Of a stretch of DNA of 56,081 nt, positions 16,139 through 25,176 are shown piece after piece (within the stretch, counting starts at the first letter, position 1; every line of letters begins with the position of its first letter). Below the pieces are notes generated by a model. The model was not told where the DNA came from. It was given only the letters and a program-made list of their open reading frames with translations, and made no database searches. A program made the position numbers and the translations under genes. Source of the stretch: Bacteroidales bacterium (GTDB lineage: Bacteria; Bacteroidota; Bacteroidia; Bacteroidales; F082); the NCBI GenBank assembly GCA_024709145.1, contig JANJXG010000031.1:1-56081 (forward strand). Reading direction: 5' to 3'.

Positions 16139-17353
16139 TTACCAATCCCGGCTTAAAAAATCTCTTAAGTGCCAATGTTCCACGCCTTCGATGTTTCCGC
16201 CTGCAGGTTCGTCCATCGTTACAACAAGTTTTGGAAAATTGTCCCGAATCGTTAACAAGCTTCTGAACTCACGTTGACGGGTTTGCTCACTTTCCATTAA
16301 ATAGGCACACTGTACATAAAGTTTTTTGTCATCTTTCGCAGCAATGAAATCAACCTCATATTCTGCCGAAACACCAACAAAAACCCTGTACCCATTGAAG
16401 ACTAAGTGTTTAAACACAACGTTCTCAATCAATTTATTGACATGCATGGGTCGGTATCCAATCCATGCATTGCGTAGTCCGTGATCTTCGAAATAATATT
16501 TATCATTGGTTTCAAAATATTTTTTGCCCTGCAAATCAACACGTTGAACCTTAACCAGATAAAACGCTTCCAGCGCGTACTGAATGTAATTGGTAAGGAT
16601 AGCAACCGAAATCATTTGTCCCTGTGCCTTCATAAACTTGCTGATGCTGTTTGCCGAAAACAAACTTCCGGTGTTATCGGCTAAAAAGCGCATCAGTTTT
16701 TCCAGCATGGCTACGTTGCGAATTTCATGCCGCTTCACCACATCTTTCAGCAATACTGTGGCATTGATGGTTCTCAGGTAGTCAAACACAACCTCGTCCG
16801 TGAAGGGTAAATGAATCAAATTAGGTAAACCTCCATACTTCATGTACAATTGCAGGCTGTTGTTTTCATTGTTAAGTGAATGGAATTCAATAAATTCAGT
16901 ATAGCTCAGACTATGCACGGGAATTTCAATAAACCTGCCACTGAGCCTGTCGGCCAGTTCGCCTGACAATACACTGGCGTTGCTGCCGGTACACCAAATG
17001 TCAACGAGTTGTTCATTGAGCAAGCTCCGAAGCGCCTGCTCAAAACCGTCAATTTCCTGCACCTCGTCAATAAACAAATAATTGGCAACATCACCTTTCA
17101 GCCTGGACTTCACCTTCGCATAAAGGTCGGATGCCGTATTCAGGGTCGCAAATTCCATCAGCTCCATATCCACAAAGATGATATGGGCATCCGGCTCCAT
17201 CTTCACAATGGCATCAGCCACCATATGCATCAGATAGCTTTTTCCGGTGCGTCGTTGACCGGTAAATACCTTTATCAAGCTTATCCCTTTGAATGACAAT
17301 GCTTTGTCGAGGTACTTTTGTCGGATAATGATTTTATCAGGACGTGGACTCAT
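16139..17353 (-). CDS. AAA_14 / DUF4143 family ATPase
   Basis: This 404-residue protein has an amino-terminal AAA-type ATPase domain with Walker A GQRRTGKS at about 31-38 and Walker B YLFIDEVQE at about 93-101, a sensor-like WCTGSNAS, then a winged-helix linker, and a DUF4143 domain (from about 215) ending in a nuclease-like core EYEVDFIA then LYVQCAY. The length is normal and both domains look intact. These ATPases are numerous in Bacteroidota and archaea; their function is not settled. The gene stands alone. The 120 bases upstream carry three copies of a 22-bp imperfect dyad at 40-41 bp spacing, suggesting tight control, possibly by the product itself through its winged helix. A broken relative lies at 23.5-24.2 kb. 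Confidence 0.9.
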   Translation of the reverse strand: MSPRPDKIIIRQKYLDKALSFKGISLIKVFTGQRRTGKSYLMHMVADAIVKMEPDAHIIFVDMELMEFATLNTASDLYAKVKSRLKGDVANYLFIDEVQEIDGFEQALRSLLNEQLVDIWCTGSNASVLSGELADRLSGRFIEIPVHSLSYTEFIEFHSLNNENNSLQLYMKYGGLPNLIHLPFTDEVVFDYLRTINATVLLKDVVKRHEIRNVAMLEKLMRFLADNTGSLFSANSISKFMKAQGQMISVAILTNYIQYALEAFYLVKVQRVDLQGKKYFETNDKYYFEDHGLRNAWIGYRPMHVNKLIENVVFKHLVFNGYRVFVGVSAEYEVDFIAAKDDKKLYVQCAYLMESEQTRQREFRSLLTIRDNFPKLVVTMDEPAGGNIEGVEHWHLRDFLSRDW

Positions 17354-17371
17354 CTGTATTTTTTAGTCAAA

Positions 17372-17474
17372 GATAGTAAATATACTTCACAAAAGTCAAA
17401 TTGATTCATTGTTTATAAAGTGTACTTCATAAAAAACAGATTATGCTTTTCTTTTATAAAGTATGTTTCAACAC
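17372..17474 (-). promoter_or_regulatory. array of three phased 22-bp dyad boxes upstream of the AAA_14 ATPase
   Basis: The central box (17412-17433) is a near-perfect dyad: TTTATAAAGT, GT, ACTTCATAAA. Related copies lie at 17372-17393 (15 of 22 positions identical, right arm ACTTCACAAA) and 17453-17474 (left arm TTTATAAAGT exact, weaker right arm). The starts are 40 and 41 bp apart, close to four helical turns. The array spans 19 to 121 bases upstream of the ATPase start codon and so covers its likely promoter. Confidence 0.6.
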
Positions 17475-17512
17475 AAAAAAAGCTCAACCCCGCTCAGGAT
17501 TGTGCTTTTTTT
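17475..17512 (-). terminator. terminator of the LOR-SDH operon
   Basis: AAAAAAAGC pairs with GCTTTTTTT, with an inner helix of CAA and CC opposite GG and TTG around CGCTCA. It has A/T runs on both sides. It lies 42 bases after the saccharopine dehydrogenase stop and right next to the box array, isolating the ATPase promoter from upstream transcription. Confidence 0.75.
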
Positions 17513-17554
17513 AAACCGCATTTTAACAGCGTTTCAAGGCTGTTTAAACAGCTT

Positions 17555-18892
17555 CTACTGAATGTTTTCGCTCAGCGGCAGGCCATATTGTTCCACCATG
17601 CGGATGTCCATGTCTTCGAGGCGGTCAAGTATTGGATTGTAAATCCCTGGAAGTACCGGAATATGCACGCCTGTCTCAGTGATTTCTCCTTTCAGGATCA
17701 TCTCCACGCCAATGGCTGCAGGTAAAGCCACAGTACGTGCCACAGCTGTATCGGTAGCTAAAGTTCCAAAGTCGAGCATCGAAGATTTAATAATCTCTTC
17801 CTTTCCATCAGGATATGACGCCCTGAAAATATGTTGCATCACTACCATATCACGTTCGTGCTGACCTAGTTCCATTTTGGCAATCATCAGGTCGGAAGTG
17901 ATTTCAAAAGCCGAGGTTTTTCCACGACCCATATCTTCCTCACTGAACAATCCGAGCCATTCCATGGTATCGAGTGCATAAGCGTTAACAGGAAGGTGCA
18001 GGTAGTCAGCCACTTTCTGACGGATATTGCTGCAATCGGCAGCGCCCATCAACATGGCCAACATGCCGGCATAACTTTTTCCTGTAAAGTCATGTTCTTC
18101 ATAGCCAATAAGCTTAAGGGCTTTGATGGCATCAATGCTTTCGCACCAGCCCGGGTGACGGAATGTGCCACGCATCATGGTGCTTGTTTCGGGAATACCA
18201 TACAGTTCGATGTAAGGCAATGAATCGCGGTTGGGATAAATATCCAGCGGACCAACCTCAGGGAACTCAACCCTAAACGGGTTCTTAAACAAATCCTGTG
18301 TTGGCACTTCAACCAGCTTGCTGTGCCGCAAATATTTTCCGTCGTTGTTGCCGGCCATTACCACACCTTTGGGGCTCCAGCTGAACTTGTATCTGAAAGG
18401 ATTATTGGCAGCTTCAGGTGCTGGAAGCGCACCGCAGATGCTGTAAAACTCTTCAATCTTTCCGCCCTGATCGTGCACATGGTCGATGATACGCATGGCC
18501 GACATATGGTCGATTCCCGGGTCGAGGCCCAATTCGTTGAGAATGATAATGCCGGCTTCACGCACCTGAGTGTCGAGTGCTTTCATTTCAGGCTTTACAT
18601 AGCTTGTGGTTACCATGTTTTTCTTGCTGGCAATGCAGTGTTTTGCCACGATGAGGTGATAAGTCCACGGAAGAAGACTTACGGTAAGGTCATGCCCTGC
18701 AACCATTTCAGCAAGGGTGGCTTCGTCTTCAACAGTCCAGGCAACGGCATGACCGTTGACATGGTTTCCGATCATGGCTTCAGCCTTCGATTTGGTGCGG
18801 GTGGCCACTGTGACTTCAAATCCTTTTTCGAGCAGGTAGGTAACGATAGGTTTGACAACCATTCCGGCTCCCAGAATCAATACTTTTTTCAT
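17555..18892 (-). CDS. saccharopine dehydrogenase (L-glutamate-forming)
   Basis: This 445-residue protein begins with a Rossmann nucleotide-binding motif (VLILGAGMVVKPIVTYL) and contains the signature of the saccharopine-splitting enzyme of lysine breakdown: LNELGLDPGIDHMSAMRIID at about 119-138 and YSICGALPAPE then NNPFRYKFSWSP at about 151-175. These match the carboxy-terminal half of the bifunctional animal and plant enzyme AASS and yeast Lys9. It should convert saccharopine to glutamate and 2-aminoadipate-6-semialdehyde. The gene lies 52 bases downstream of the lysine-ketoglutarate reductase gene on the same strand, which fits catabolic use of the pathway. A terminator follows. Function is assigned with good confidence from the motif and the neighbour; the cofactor (NAD or NADP) cannot be read. 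Confidence 0.9.
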   Translation of the reverse strand: MKKVLILGAGMVVKPIVTYLLEKGFEVTVATRTKSKAEAMIGNHVNGHAVAWTVEDEATLAEMVAGHDLTVSLLPWTYHLIVAKHCIASKKNMVTTSYVKPEMKALDTQVREAGIIILNELGLDPGIDHMSAMRIIDHVHDQGGKIEEFYSICGALPAPEAANNPFRYKFSWSPKGVVMAGNNDGKYLRHSKLVEVPTQDLFKNPFRVEFPEVGPLDIYPNRDSLPYIELYGIPETSTMMRGTFRHPGWCESIDAIKALKLIGYEEHDFTGKSYAGMLAMLMGAADCSNIRQKVADYLHLPVNAYALDTMEWLGLFSEEDMGRGKTSAFEITSDLMIAKMELGQHERDMVVMQHIFRASYPDGKEEIIKSSMLDFGTLATDTAVARTVALPAAIGVEMILKGEITETGVHIPVLPGIYNPILDRLEDMDIRMVEQYGLPLSENIQ

Positions 18893-18944
18893 AAATGATT
18901 AACGCTTAGATGTTTTGGATAATGATCAAAGATAGAATATTCTT

Positions 18945-20246
18945 TTACAGGTAGTTACTGATGTATTCATAAGCAGGTGTCAGCTTGCCGTTGTGCAGGA
19001 TCAAGGCTTTTTTAATCGGGTTAGGTAAAGGAAGTGAGGCCGTTGGCTGGCTGAAATCTGTTTCGGCGATGGCTTTAATATAGGGAAATAGGGCATCTCC
19101 AAAACCCATCGAAGCTTCACGCGGAAGTTCACTGGGCAGGATATCAACGGCCATGATAAGCAGGCCATGGCCAGCAAAACCCATGGCAGGCTGGCGTGTA
19201 GACGGGTTGTAAACAAATACGGGATCTTCAATTTCGGTGCCTTTATGGGTACATTCTATGGATCCGTCGGGGTCGCAGCTGATGTCGCCAATCACTTTGA
19301 GTTTTGGTTCGCCTGCAGTATAAAGGGTTTCGAGAAAATCTTTGGTTACGATGCGTGGATATCGTTTATCCCAATACATGCAATTCAACAGCATGCTGAG
19401 TTGGGGAATGTATTGTTCAAAGTCGCTTCTGTAAGCTTCGGGATGGGCATAATAATGTGAAAGTTCGAAGGTTGCCCCTTGTTCGATGGGTTTTGAAAGG
19501 TCTTTTTCTCTAAAGATGACCTTATAGATCATATTCCGGGCAGCATTATTTTTGTCCAGTAGGAGCAATTCTTTCGGACTGATTTCCACGGAAGGAAGCA
19601 GGTTGAGTATTTCGTGTGCTCCACCGGCCACATTGCCATAGCCTGTTACCCCGACGGTCATTGGAAAAAGCTGTTCGGGCAGGCCATTCAGGCTGATGTA
19701 TCTTCCCACGGCAGCGATGGCTTCACGGGCTTCCTGAAGTGATTGATATTGAACGGCTTGTTTGAGACCTGAAAAGGGATTGGCGATACCTTGTGCCAAC
19801 AGTCGCTGACCCATCGACCACAAACTGTTGATGGCTCCGGCAAGACCGGCATAACGTCCAAAGAAAATGAGACGTTTACCTTCTTCATTTTCAATCTTTT
19901 CGTAATCAATCAGGTTACAGCCATTCTCCATCATCACCTTAAGCATGGGCATGTTATAAGGTTGGCCTTTAATAACATGCGAAAAAAAGATGTATGTCTT
20001 TCCTTTTTCGAAATGCCTGACAGGGATTTCTTTCACGCCAAAAATCACCTGAGCACCCGATAAATCGGCAGCAAGGGTAGCCCCGGCAGCTTCAAATTCG
20101 GTATCAGGGAAAATTCTTTTGGCCGATTTCTCCACGATGAAGCGGAGTCCCGATTGTGTAAGTTTTGTCACGTGTGCAGGTGTGATAGCCACCCTGCGTT
20201 CCATCAGGTATTTGTCTTCGTGCCTGATGCCAATGATGTGCGCCAT
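18945..20246 (-). CDS. lysine-ketoglutarate reductase (saccharopine-forming)
   Basis: The ATG at 20246 (MAHIIGIRHEDK) is chosen over an in-frame TTG nine bases upstream; the product is 433 residues. The amino half is an alanine dehydrogenase/PNT-type domain (ERRVAITPAHVTKLTQSGL, then FFSHVIKGQPYN, and YEKIENEEGKRLIFFGRYAG). The second half is the NAD(P)-binding domain (VGVTGYGNVAGGAHEIL). Near the carboxy end are VIGDISCDPDGSIECTHKGT and LPREASMGFGDALFPYI, which match the LOR half of AASS. It condenses lysine with 2-oxoglutarate to saccharopine. It is the first gene of a two-gene operon with saccharopine dehydrogenase. LOR and SDH are separate here but fused in animals and plants. Confidence 0.9.
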   Translation of the reverse strand: MAHIIGIRHEDKYLMERRVAITPAHVTKLTQSGLRFIVEKSAKRIFPDTEFEAAGATLAADLSGAQVIFGVKEIPVRHFEKGKTYIFFSHVIKGQPYNMPMLKVMMENGCNLIDYEKIENEEGKRLIFFGRYAGLAGAINSLWSMGQRLLAQGIANPFSGLKQAVQYQSLQEAREAIAAVGRYISLNGLPEQLFPMTVGVTGYGNVAGGAHEILNLLPSVEISPKELLLLDKNNAARNMIYKVIFREKDLSKPIEQGATFELSHYYAHPEAYRSDFEQYIPQLSMLLNCMYWDKRYPRIVTKDFLETLYTAGEPKLKVIGDISCDPDGSIECTHKGTEIEDPVFVYNPSTRQPAMGFAGHGLLIMAVDILPSELPREASMGFGDALFPYIKAIAETDFSQPTASLPLPNPIKKALILHNGKLTPAYEYISNYL

Positions 20247-20415
20247 AAGGGTCAATTTTTATTTGAAGCCACGAAATTGCTCATTTTTTTTGGATTGGGA
20301 AGCCTGCTGCTGTTATTATCGTAACAACGCCCGGCTATTTAGATTTTTTTTAAATAAATCCTGCAACTTTTTCAACCGATTGCAGAAAAGCATTGAAGGT
20401 TGATGGGGGGAAACA

Positions 20416-20445
20416 TTTGAAAACCAACATTTTTTATTATCTTTG
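20416..20445 (+). promoter_or_regulatory. promoter of the PPDK gene
   Basis: TTTG (20416-20419) and TATCTTTG (20438-20445) are 18 bp apart, matching the Bacteroidota consensus. The start codon at 20520 would have a leader of about 68 bases. Confidence 0.7.
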
Positions 20446-20519
20446 CACTGCTTTGAAAAAGAGCCGCTGAATTAGAATAAATTATTGATATTCAGATAGA
20501 AACCTATAAATTAATCATT

Positions 20520-23333
20520 ATGGCAAAAGCAAAGAATGTTTATTTCTTCGGTGATCGCAAAGCCGATGGAAATGCTTCAATGAAAAACCTGTTGGGTGGC
20601 AAGGGTGCTAACCTGGCAGAAATGAACCTCATCGGAATTCCCGTTCCTCCCGGGTTCACCATCACCACCGAGGTGTGTACTTTATACAACCAAAAAGGTC
20701 AGGCTTATGTAGTTGATCTTATCAAGAGTGAAGTGGAAGAAGCAATCCGCAAAGTTGAAAAGGTAATGGGTACCAAGTTCGGTGACAGAGAGAATCCTTG
20801 CCTGCTTTCAGTGCGTTCGGGCTCACGTGCTTCGATGCCCGGCATGATGGACACCGTACTCAACCTGGGTCTCAACGACGATGCTGTGGAAGGTATTGCC
20901 CGCAAAACCGGCAACGAACGCTTTGCCTGGGACTCTTACCGCCGTTTTGTTCAGATGTTTGGTGACGTTGTGCTTGGAATGAAGCCCAAATCAAAAGAAG
21001 ATCATGACCCGTTTGAAGAAATTATCGACCACCTGAAAGAGGAAAAGGGTGTGAAGCTGGATACTGAACTCTCAGTGGATGACCTGAAAGAACTTGTTAA
21101 ACGTTTCAAGGCTGCCGTAAAATCAGTAACAGGCAAGGATTTTCCTGTTGATCCCTGGGAACAGCTTTGGGGCTCAGTCACTGCTGTTTTCGACAGTTGG
21201 ATGAACGACCGTGCTGTGTACTACCGCATGCTCAATAACATTCCTGAAGAATGGGGTACAGCCGTCAATGTTCAGGCGATGGTGTTTGGCAATATGGGTA
21301 ACAATTCCGGTACAGGTGTTGCTTTCACCCGTGATGCCGGAACAGGTGAAGACCTCTTCAATGGCGAATATCTGCTCAATGCACAGGGCGAAGACGTTGT
21401 GGCCGGTATCCGTACCCCACAGGAAATCACCCTTGAAGGTTCACGCCGCTGGGCAGCCTTACAAAATATTTCGGAAGAAGTACGTGCTTCACAATATCCT
21501 TCGCTCGAAGAAGCCATGCCGGCTATCTACAAAGAACTCGATGCCGTGCAGCAAAAGCTTGAAGATCACTACCGTGATATGCAGGATCTAGAGTTTACCA
21601 TCCAGGAAGGTAAGCTTTGGCTGCTTCAAACCCGCAGTGGTAAGCGTACCGGTGCGGCGATGGTTCGCATTGCCATGGAAATGCTTCATCAGGGAATGAT
21701 CAGCAAAAATGAAGCGCTCCTTCGTGTTGAACCCAATAAACTTGATGAACTCCTCCATCCTGTTTTCGCAAAAGAGGCTCTGGCAAAGGCCAAAGCGCTT
21801 GCCAAAGGTTTACCTGCTTCACCGGGAGCCGCAACAGGACAAATTGTTTTCCATGCCGACGAAGCCGAAACATGGGCTGCCTCCGGCAAAAAAGTAGTGT
21901 TGGTACGTATCGAAACATCACCTGAAGATTTGAAGGGTATGAATGTGGCCGAAGGTATCCTCACAGCCCGCGGCGGGATGACATCACACGCTGCTGTGGT
22001 TGCCCGTGGTATGGGAAAATGCTGCGTTTCAGGTGCCGGAAGTATCAAAATAGACTACAAAGCACGCACCCTCGAAATGGAAGGCAAAGTGTTTAAGGAA
22101 GGTGATTTCATCTCGCTCAATGGTAGCACCGGCGAAGTGTTTGAAGGTCGCATCGAGACAAGAAACCCCGAAATGAGCGGTTTCTTCGGTGAACTGATGG
22201 AACTGGCCGACAAAAAGTCGCGGATGTATGTCAGAACCAATGCCGACACCCCACATGATGCTGCTGTTGCACGCGGCTTTGGTGCCAAGGGTATTGGCCT
22301 TTGCCGCACCGAACACATGTTCTTTGGTGGCAACAAAATCGTAGCCATGCGCGAAATGATCCTCGCTGATGATGAAGCCGGACGCCGCGTAGCCCTCGAG
22401 AAATTATTGCCTATCCAACGTGAAGACTTTGAAGGTATTTTCGAAGCTATGCATGGTCTGCCTGTTACCGTACGGTTGCTCGACCCACCTTTGCATGAGT
22501 TTGTTCCTCACGATGAAAAAGGCCAGAAGGAAATGGCTGAAGTAATGGGTGTTTCGGCCAAGGTGATCAAACAAAAGGTTGAAGACCTTCACGAATTTAA
22601 TCCTATGTTAGGTCACCGCGGATGCCGTCTTGGTAACACCTATCCGGAAATCACCGAGATGCAGGCCCGTGCCATCATCGAAGCCGCCTTGAATCTCAAG
22701 GCCAAAGGTATTGTTGCTTTGCCCGAAATTATGATCCCGCTGGTAGGTACCGTAGCTGAACTTCGCATGCAGGAAGACATTGTTCGCAGTACCATTGAAA
22801 AAGTTTTTGCCGAGCGCAATGACAGCATCGAATACCTGGTTGGTACGATGATTGAAGTGCCCCGCGCAGCTGTAACAGCTGACGAGATTGCCAAATCAGC
22901 TGAATTTTTCAGTTTCGGCACCAATGACCTCACCCAGATGACCTTCGGATACTCCCGCGATGATGCCGGAAAGTTCCTTGATGTTTACAAGAAGAAAGGC
23001 ATCCTCAAACACGATCCTTTTGAAGTGCTTGACCAGGAAGGAGTTGGTCAAATGGTGAAGATGGCTGTTACCAGGGGTCAGCAAACCCGTCCAAATATCA
23101 AGTTGGGTATTTGTGGCGAACATGGTGGTGAACCCAGCTCAGTGAAGTTCTGCCACACTGCTGGTCTCAATTACGTGAGTTGTTCTCCTTTCCGTGTACC
23201 GATTGCCCGTCTGGCTGCTGCCCAGGCTGCCGTTGAAGAAAAAATGGCCGCCAAAGCAAAAAAAGACGCCAAGAAAGATGGCAAGGATAAAAAAGTCAAA
23301 AAAGAAAAGAAAGACAAGAAATCAAAGAAATAG
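20520..23333 (+). CDS. ppdK: pyruvate, phosphate dikinase with lysine-rich tail
   Basis: The product is 937 residues. It has the ATP-grasp amino domain (NLLGGKGANLAEM, then PVPPGFTITTEVC), the phosphohistidine domain with the catalytic His in GGMTSHAAVVARGMGK, and the PEP/pyruvate TIM barrel ending GICGEHGGEP then NYVSCSPFRVPIARLAAAQA. It interconverts pyruvate + ATP + phosphate with PEP + AMP + pyrophosphate, either for gluconeogenesis or pyrophosphate-linked glycolysis. The usual enzyme ends shortly after AAAQAAV. Here about 29 more residues follow, of which about 16 are Lys with interspersed Asp, Ala and Glu. The tail is in frame, has no domain signature and is followed by a normal stop and terminator. 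The gene stands between LOR/SDH and the decayed ATPase gene under its own promoter. Confidence 0.97.
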   Translation: MAKAKNVYFFGDRKADGNASMKNLLGGKGANLAEMNLIGIPVPPGFTITTEVCTLYNQKGQAYVVDLIKSEVEEAIRKVEKVMGTKFGDRENPCLLSVRSGSRASMPGMMDTVLNLGLNDDAVEGIARKTGNERFAWDSYRRFVQMFGDVVLGMKPKSKEDHDPFEEIIDHLKEEKGVKLDTELSVDDLKELVKRFKAAVKSVTGKDFPVDPWEQLWGSVTAVFDSWMNDRAVYYRMLNNIPEEWGTAVNVQAMVFGNMGNNSGTGVAFTRDAGTGEDLFNGEYLLNAQGEDVVAGIRTPQEITLEGSRRWAALQNISEEVRASQYPSLEEAMPAIYKELDAVQQKLEDHYRDMQDLEFTIQEGKLWLLQTRSGKRTGAAMVRIAMEMLHQGMISKNEALLRVEPNKLDELLHPVFAKEALAKAKALAKGLPASPGAATGQIVFHADEAETWAASGKKVVLVRIETSPEDLKGMNVAEGILTARGGMTSHAAVVARGMGKCCVSGAGSIKIDYKARTLEMEGKVFKEGDFISLNGSTGEVFEGRIETRNPEMSGFFGELMELADKKSRMYVRTNADTPHDAAVARGFGAKGIGLCRTEHMFFGGNKIVAMREMILADDEAGRRVALEKLLPIQREDFEGIFEAMHGLPVTVRLLDPPLHEFVPHDEKGQKEMAEVMGVSAKVIKQKVEDLHEFNPMLGHRGCRLGNTYPEITEMQARAIIEAALNLKAKGIVALPEIMIPLVGTVAELRMQEDIVRSTIEKVFAERNDSIEYLVGTMIEVPRAAVTADEIAKSAEFFSFGTNDLTQMTFGYSRDDAGKFLDVYKKKGILKHDPFEVLDQEGVGQMVKMAVTRGQQTRPNIKLGICGEHGGEPSSVKFCHTAGLNYVSCSPFRVPIARLAAAQAAVEEKMAAKAKKDAKKDGKDKKVKKEKKDKKSKK

Positions 23334-23353
23334 TCTTTCTGATTGAATTGATA

Positions 23354-23386
23354 AACGCCGGTCTGAAAGGATCGGCGTTTTTTTTA
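23354..23386 (+). terminator. Rho-independent terminator
   Basis: The stem AACGCCG/CGGCGTT with weaker inner pairing around TGAAA is followed by a run of T. It lies 21 bases after the PPDK stop. Confidence 0.9.
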
Positions 23387-23531
23387 TACGGGTTCCAAGC
23401 TTCTTGTCCCTTGTGATTGATTCTGAAATATAGTCCCGTACTCCTTGAAAATGAGATCAGGCCAACCGTGGGTGGTTTAAGGAAAAAACTTCATCTATTG
23501 CTTCTTGCAATGCAGAATCAGGAACAAACAA

Positions 23532-24244
23532 TTAATCTGAAATAAAACTCATGTAGCTGTTGATATTCACCACCTGAAAGCTATGGTCAGGATAGGCGTT
23601 TTAAAAGTCAGTGGGATTCGGGTATTAAAATCCTGGCTAAACTTAAACTCATAGGCGTGAAGCCTGCCATCGTATTCTTCTATATAATCAATTTCCTGCT
23701 GTTGACTCGTGCGCCAAAAATACCTGTTGCAATATTGATTTTCGTAGCTGATTTTCTTCAAGCGCTCGCTCATGATGAAGTTTTCCCACAGTGCTCCTTT
23801 ATCATTCCTCAGGCTGATGGGCGCAAAAATGTTGATCAGGCTATTGCGGATGCCGTTGTCGTAGAAATAGACTTTTCTGGATTTTCTTAATGCATTACGC
23901 AGGTTCCTGCTGAATACCGGCAACCGATATACGATGAAAGTCTGTTCGAGCATAAAAAGTTAACGCTCAATGGTTTCTTTATCAGCTCCAATGGTATTAG
24001 CTAATTCATGATAGTTCACTTCGCTTCCCAGTTGCAAGACCAATGCCTGAATAAGTTTCTCGCGCAAATACGGCTTTTTGATGCTTTCCAGCGAAAAAAG
24101 ATCCTTGTAAAGCAAACTGTCGCTGAGTTGTTGTAAAATACGCTTTTCTTCTCCGGGATGATTGATTACTTGCGGGTAAAATCCATAAGTGAGCCGATGC
24201 TCCAGCAATCTTTGCTCATTCAGGAAGTTAGTATGATTGATCAT
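23532..24244 (-). pseudogene. decayed AAA_14 / DUF4143 ATPase gene
   Basis: Read on the minus strand, the first open piece (24244-23960) gives NEQRLLEHRLTYGFYPQVI and LLYKDLFSLESIKKPYLREK, the middle of a DUF4143 ATPase. A TAA at 23957-23959 then stands where the family has a residue in the segment before LLEQTF; the same frame continues with MLEQTFIVYRLPVFSRNLRN, the next family segment, to 23567. Near 23600 the frame must shift at an AAAA run to recover the normal carboxy end (AYPDHSFQVVNINSYMSFI), which ends with TAA at 23532. The amino-terminal ATPase domain (about 200 residues) is absent, with an in-frame TGA immediately before 24244. So there are at least three lesions: a 5' deletion, a nonsense codon and a frameshift. 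It is surely inactive. Confidence 0.85.
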
Positions 24245-24330
24245 TCACGCTTCTGCAGTCATTGTGATACGCGGGGATGAAGCCATGAAACACATGGTTA
24301 GATGTATATCTTTTATTCTCATTTCAATCG

Positions 24331-24359
24331 TTTGCGAAAACAAAAAACCACTACATTTG
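24331..24359 (+). promoter_or_regulatory. promoter of the crotonase/HBD/thiolase operon
   Basis: TTTG (24331-24334) and TACATTTG (24352-24359) are 17 bp apart, slightly short for the Bacteroidota consensus. The ATG follows 18 bases after the -7 element. Confidence 0.65.
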
Positions 24360-24377
24360 GACATCAAATAAAACACT

Positions 24378-25157
24378 ATGGACTATACTATTTTACAAGT
24401 TGTTAACGAAGAAGGAATCCTTAGGGTAACAATCAGCAGGCCTCAAGCGCTTAACGCGCTCAATACCGACTTTTTTCATGAGATGAATCACTTAATCGCT
24501 GCAGTGGCCAACGACCCCGGCATCCGGGTGATGGTACTCACCGGTGAAGGAAAAGCCTTTGTGGCTGGAGCTGACATTGCAGAAATGGTGCATAAGAACA
24601 GTGATGAAGGTGAAGTCTTTGCAAGGCTTGGTCAAAACACATTTAAAAACCTTGAAGCATTACCTTTTCCGGTGATCGCTGCCATCAACGGTTTTGCTTT
24701 GGGTGGCGGTCTTGAATTGGCGATGGCCTGCGATTTCCGCATTGCTTCTGCTAAGGCAAAATTCGGCCAACCGGAAGTGAACCTCGGATTGATCACCGGT
24801 TACGCCGGTTCGCAACGTTTGCCGCGTCTCGTGGGGGTAGCTGATGCCCTCTATCTGCTAACAACTGCCGAAATGATCGGTGCCGACGAAGCATTGCGTA
24901 TCGGTTTGATACAAAAGGTGGTTGAGCCCGAAGCATTGCAGGATGAATGCCTGAGATTGGCAAAGCTCATCGCCTCGAAAGGACCTCAGGCTGTGCGTAA
25001 AATCAAATTTGTTACCCGGCAGGGACTGACCGGCTCGCTGGAAGAAGGCAGTTTGCTCGAAGCCCGTCATTTCGGCTCTCTCTTTGGACCTGGTACCGAA
25101 GGTGAAGAGGGTATGAAAGCCTTTCTGGAAAAGAGAACCCCAAACTGGAAATCATAA
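24378..25157 (+). CDS. enoyl-CoA hydratase / crotonase
   Basis: A 259-residue protein of normal length for the crotonase family. The acyl-CoA site motif AFVAGADIAEM (about 60-70) and the oxyanion segment GFALGGGLELAMACDFRIAS are present. The two catalytic glutamates fall at Glu113 (GLELAMA) and Glu133 (GQPEVNLGL), spaced as in true hydratases, so hydration of crotonyl-CoA or a similar short enoyl-CoA is the likely reaction. It is the first gene of a three-gene operon with 3-hydroxyacyl-CoA dehydrogenase (19-base gap) and thiolase (18-base gap), which together would take crotonyl-CoA to two acetyl-CoA. The reverse direction, toward butyrate, is also possible from sequence alone. Confidence 0.93.
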   Translation: MDYTILQVVNEEGILRVTISRPQALNALNTDFFHEMNHLIAAVANDPGIRVMVLTGEGKAFVAGADIAEMVHKNSDEGEVFARLGQNTFKNLEALPFPVIAAINGFALGGGLELAMACDFRIASAKAKFGQPEVNLGLITGYAGSQRLPRLVGVADALYLLTTAEMIGADEALRIGLIQKVVEPEALQDECLRLAKLIASKGPQAVRKIKFVTRQGLTGSLEEGSLLEARHFGSLFGPGTEGEEGMKAFLEKRTPNWKS

Positions 25158-25176
25158 TCATTTCATATTAAACTAT

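Noticed and set aside
16139-24244. Possibility that the two AAA_14/DUF4143 genes mark the ends of a mobile island.
   Set aside because: No terminal repeats, integrase or transposase are visible, and the genes between are housekeeping (PPDK, LOR, SDH).
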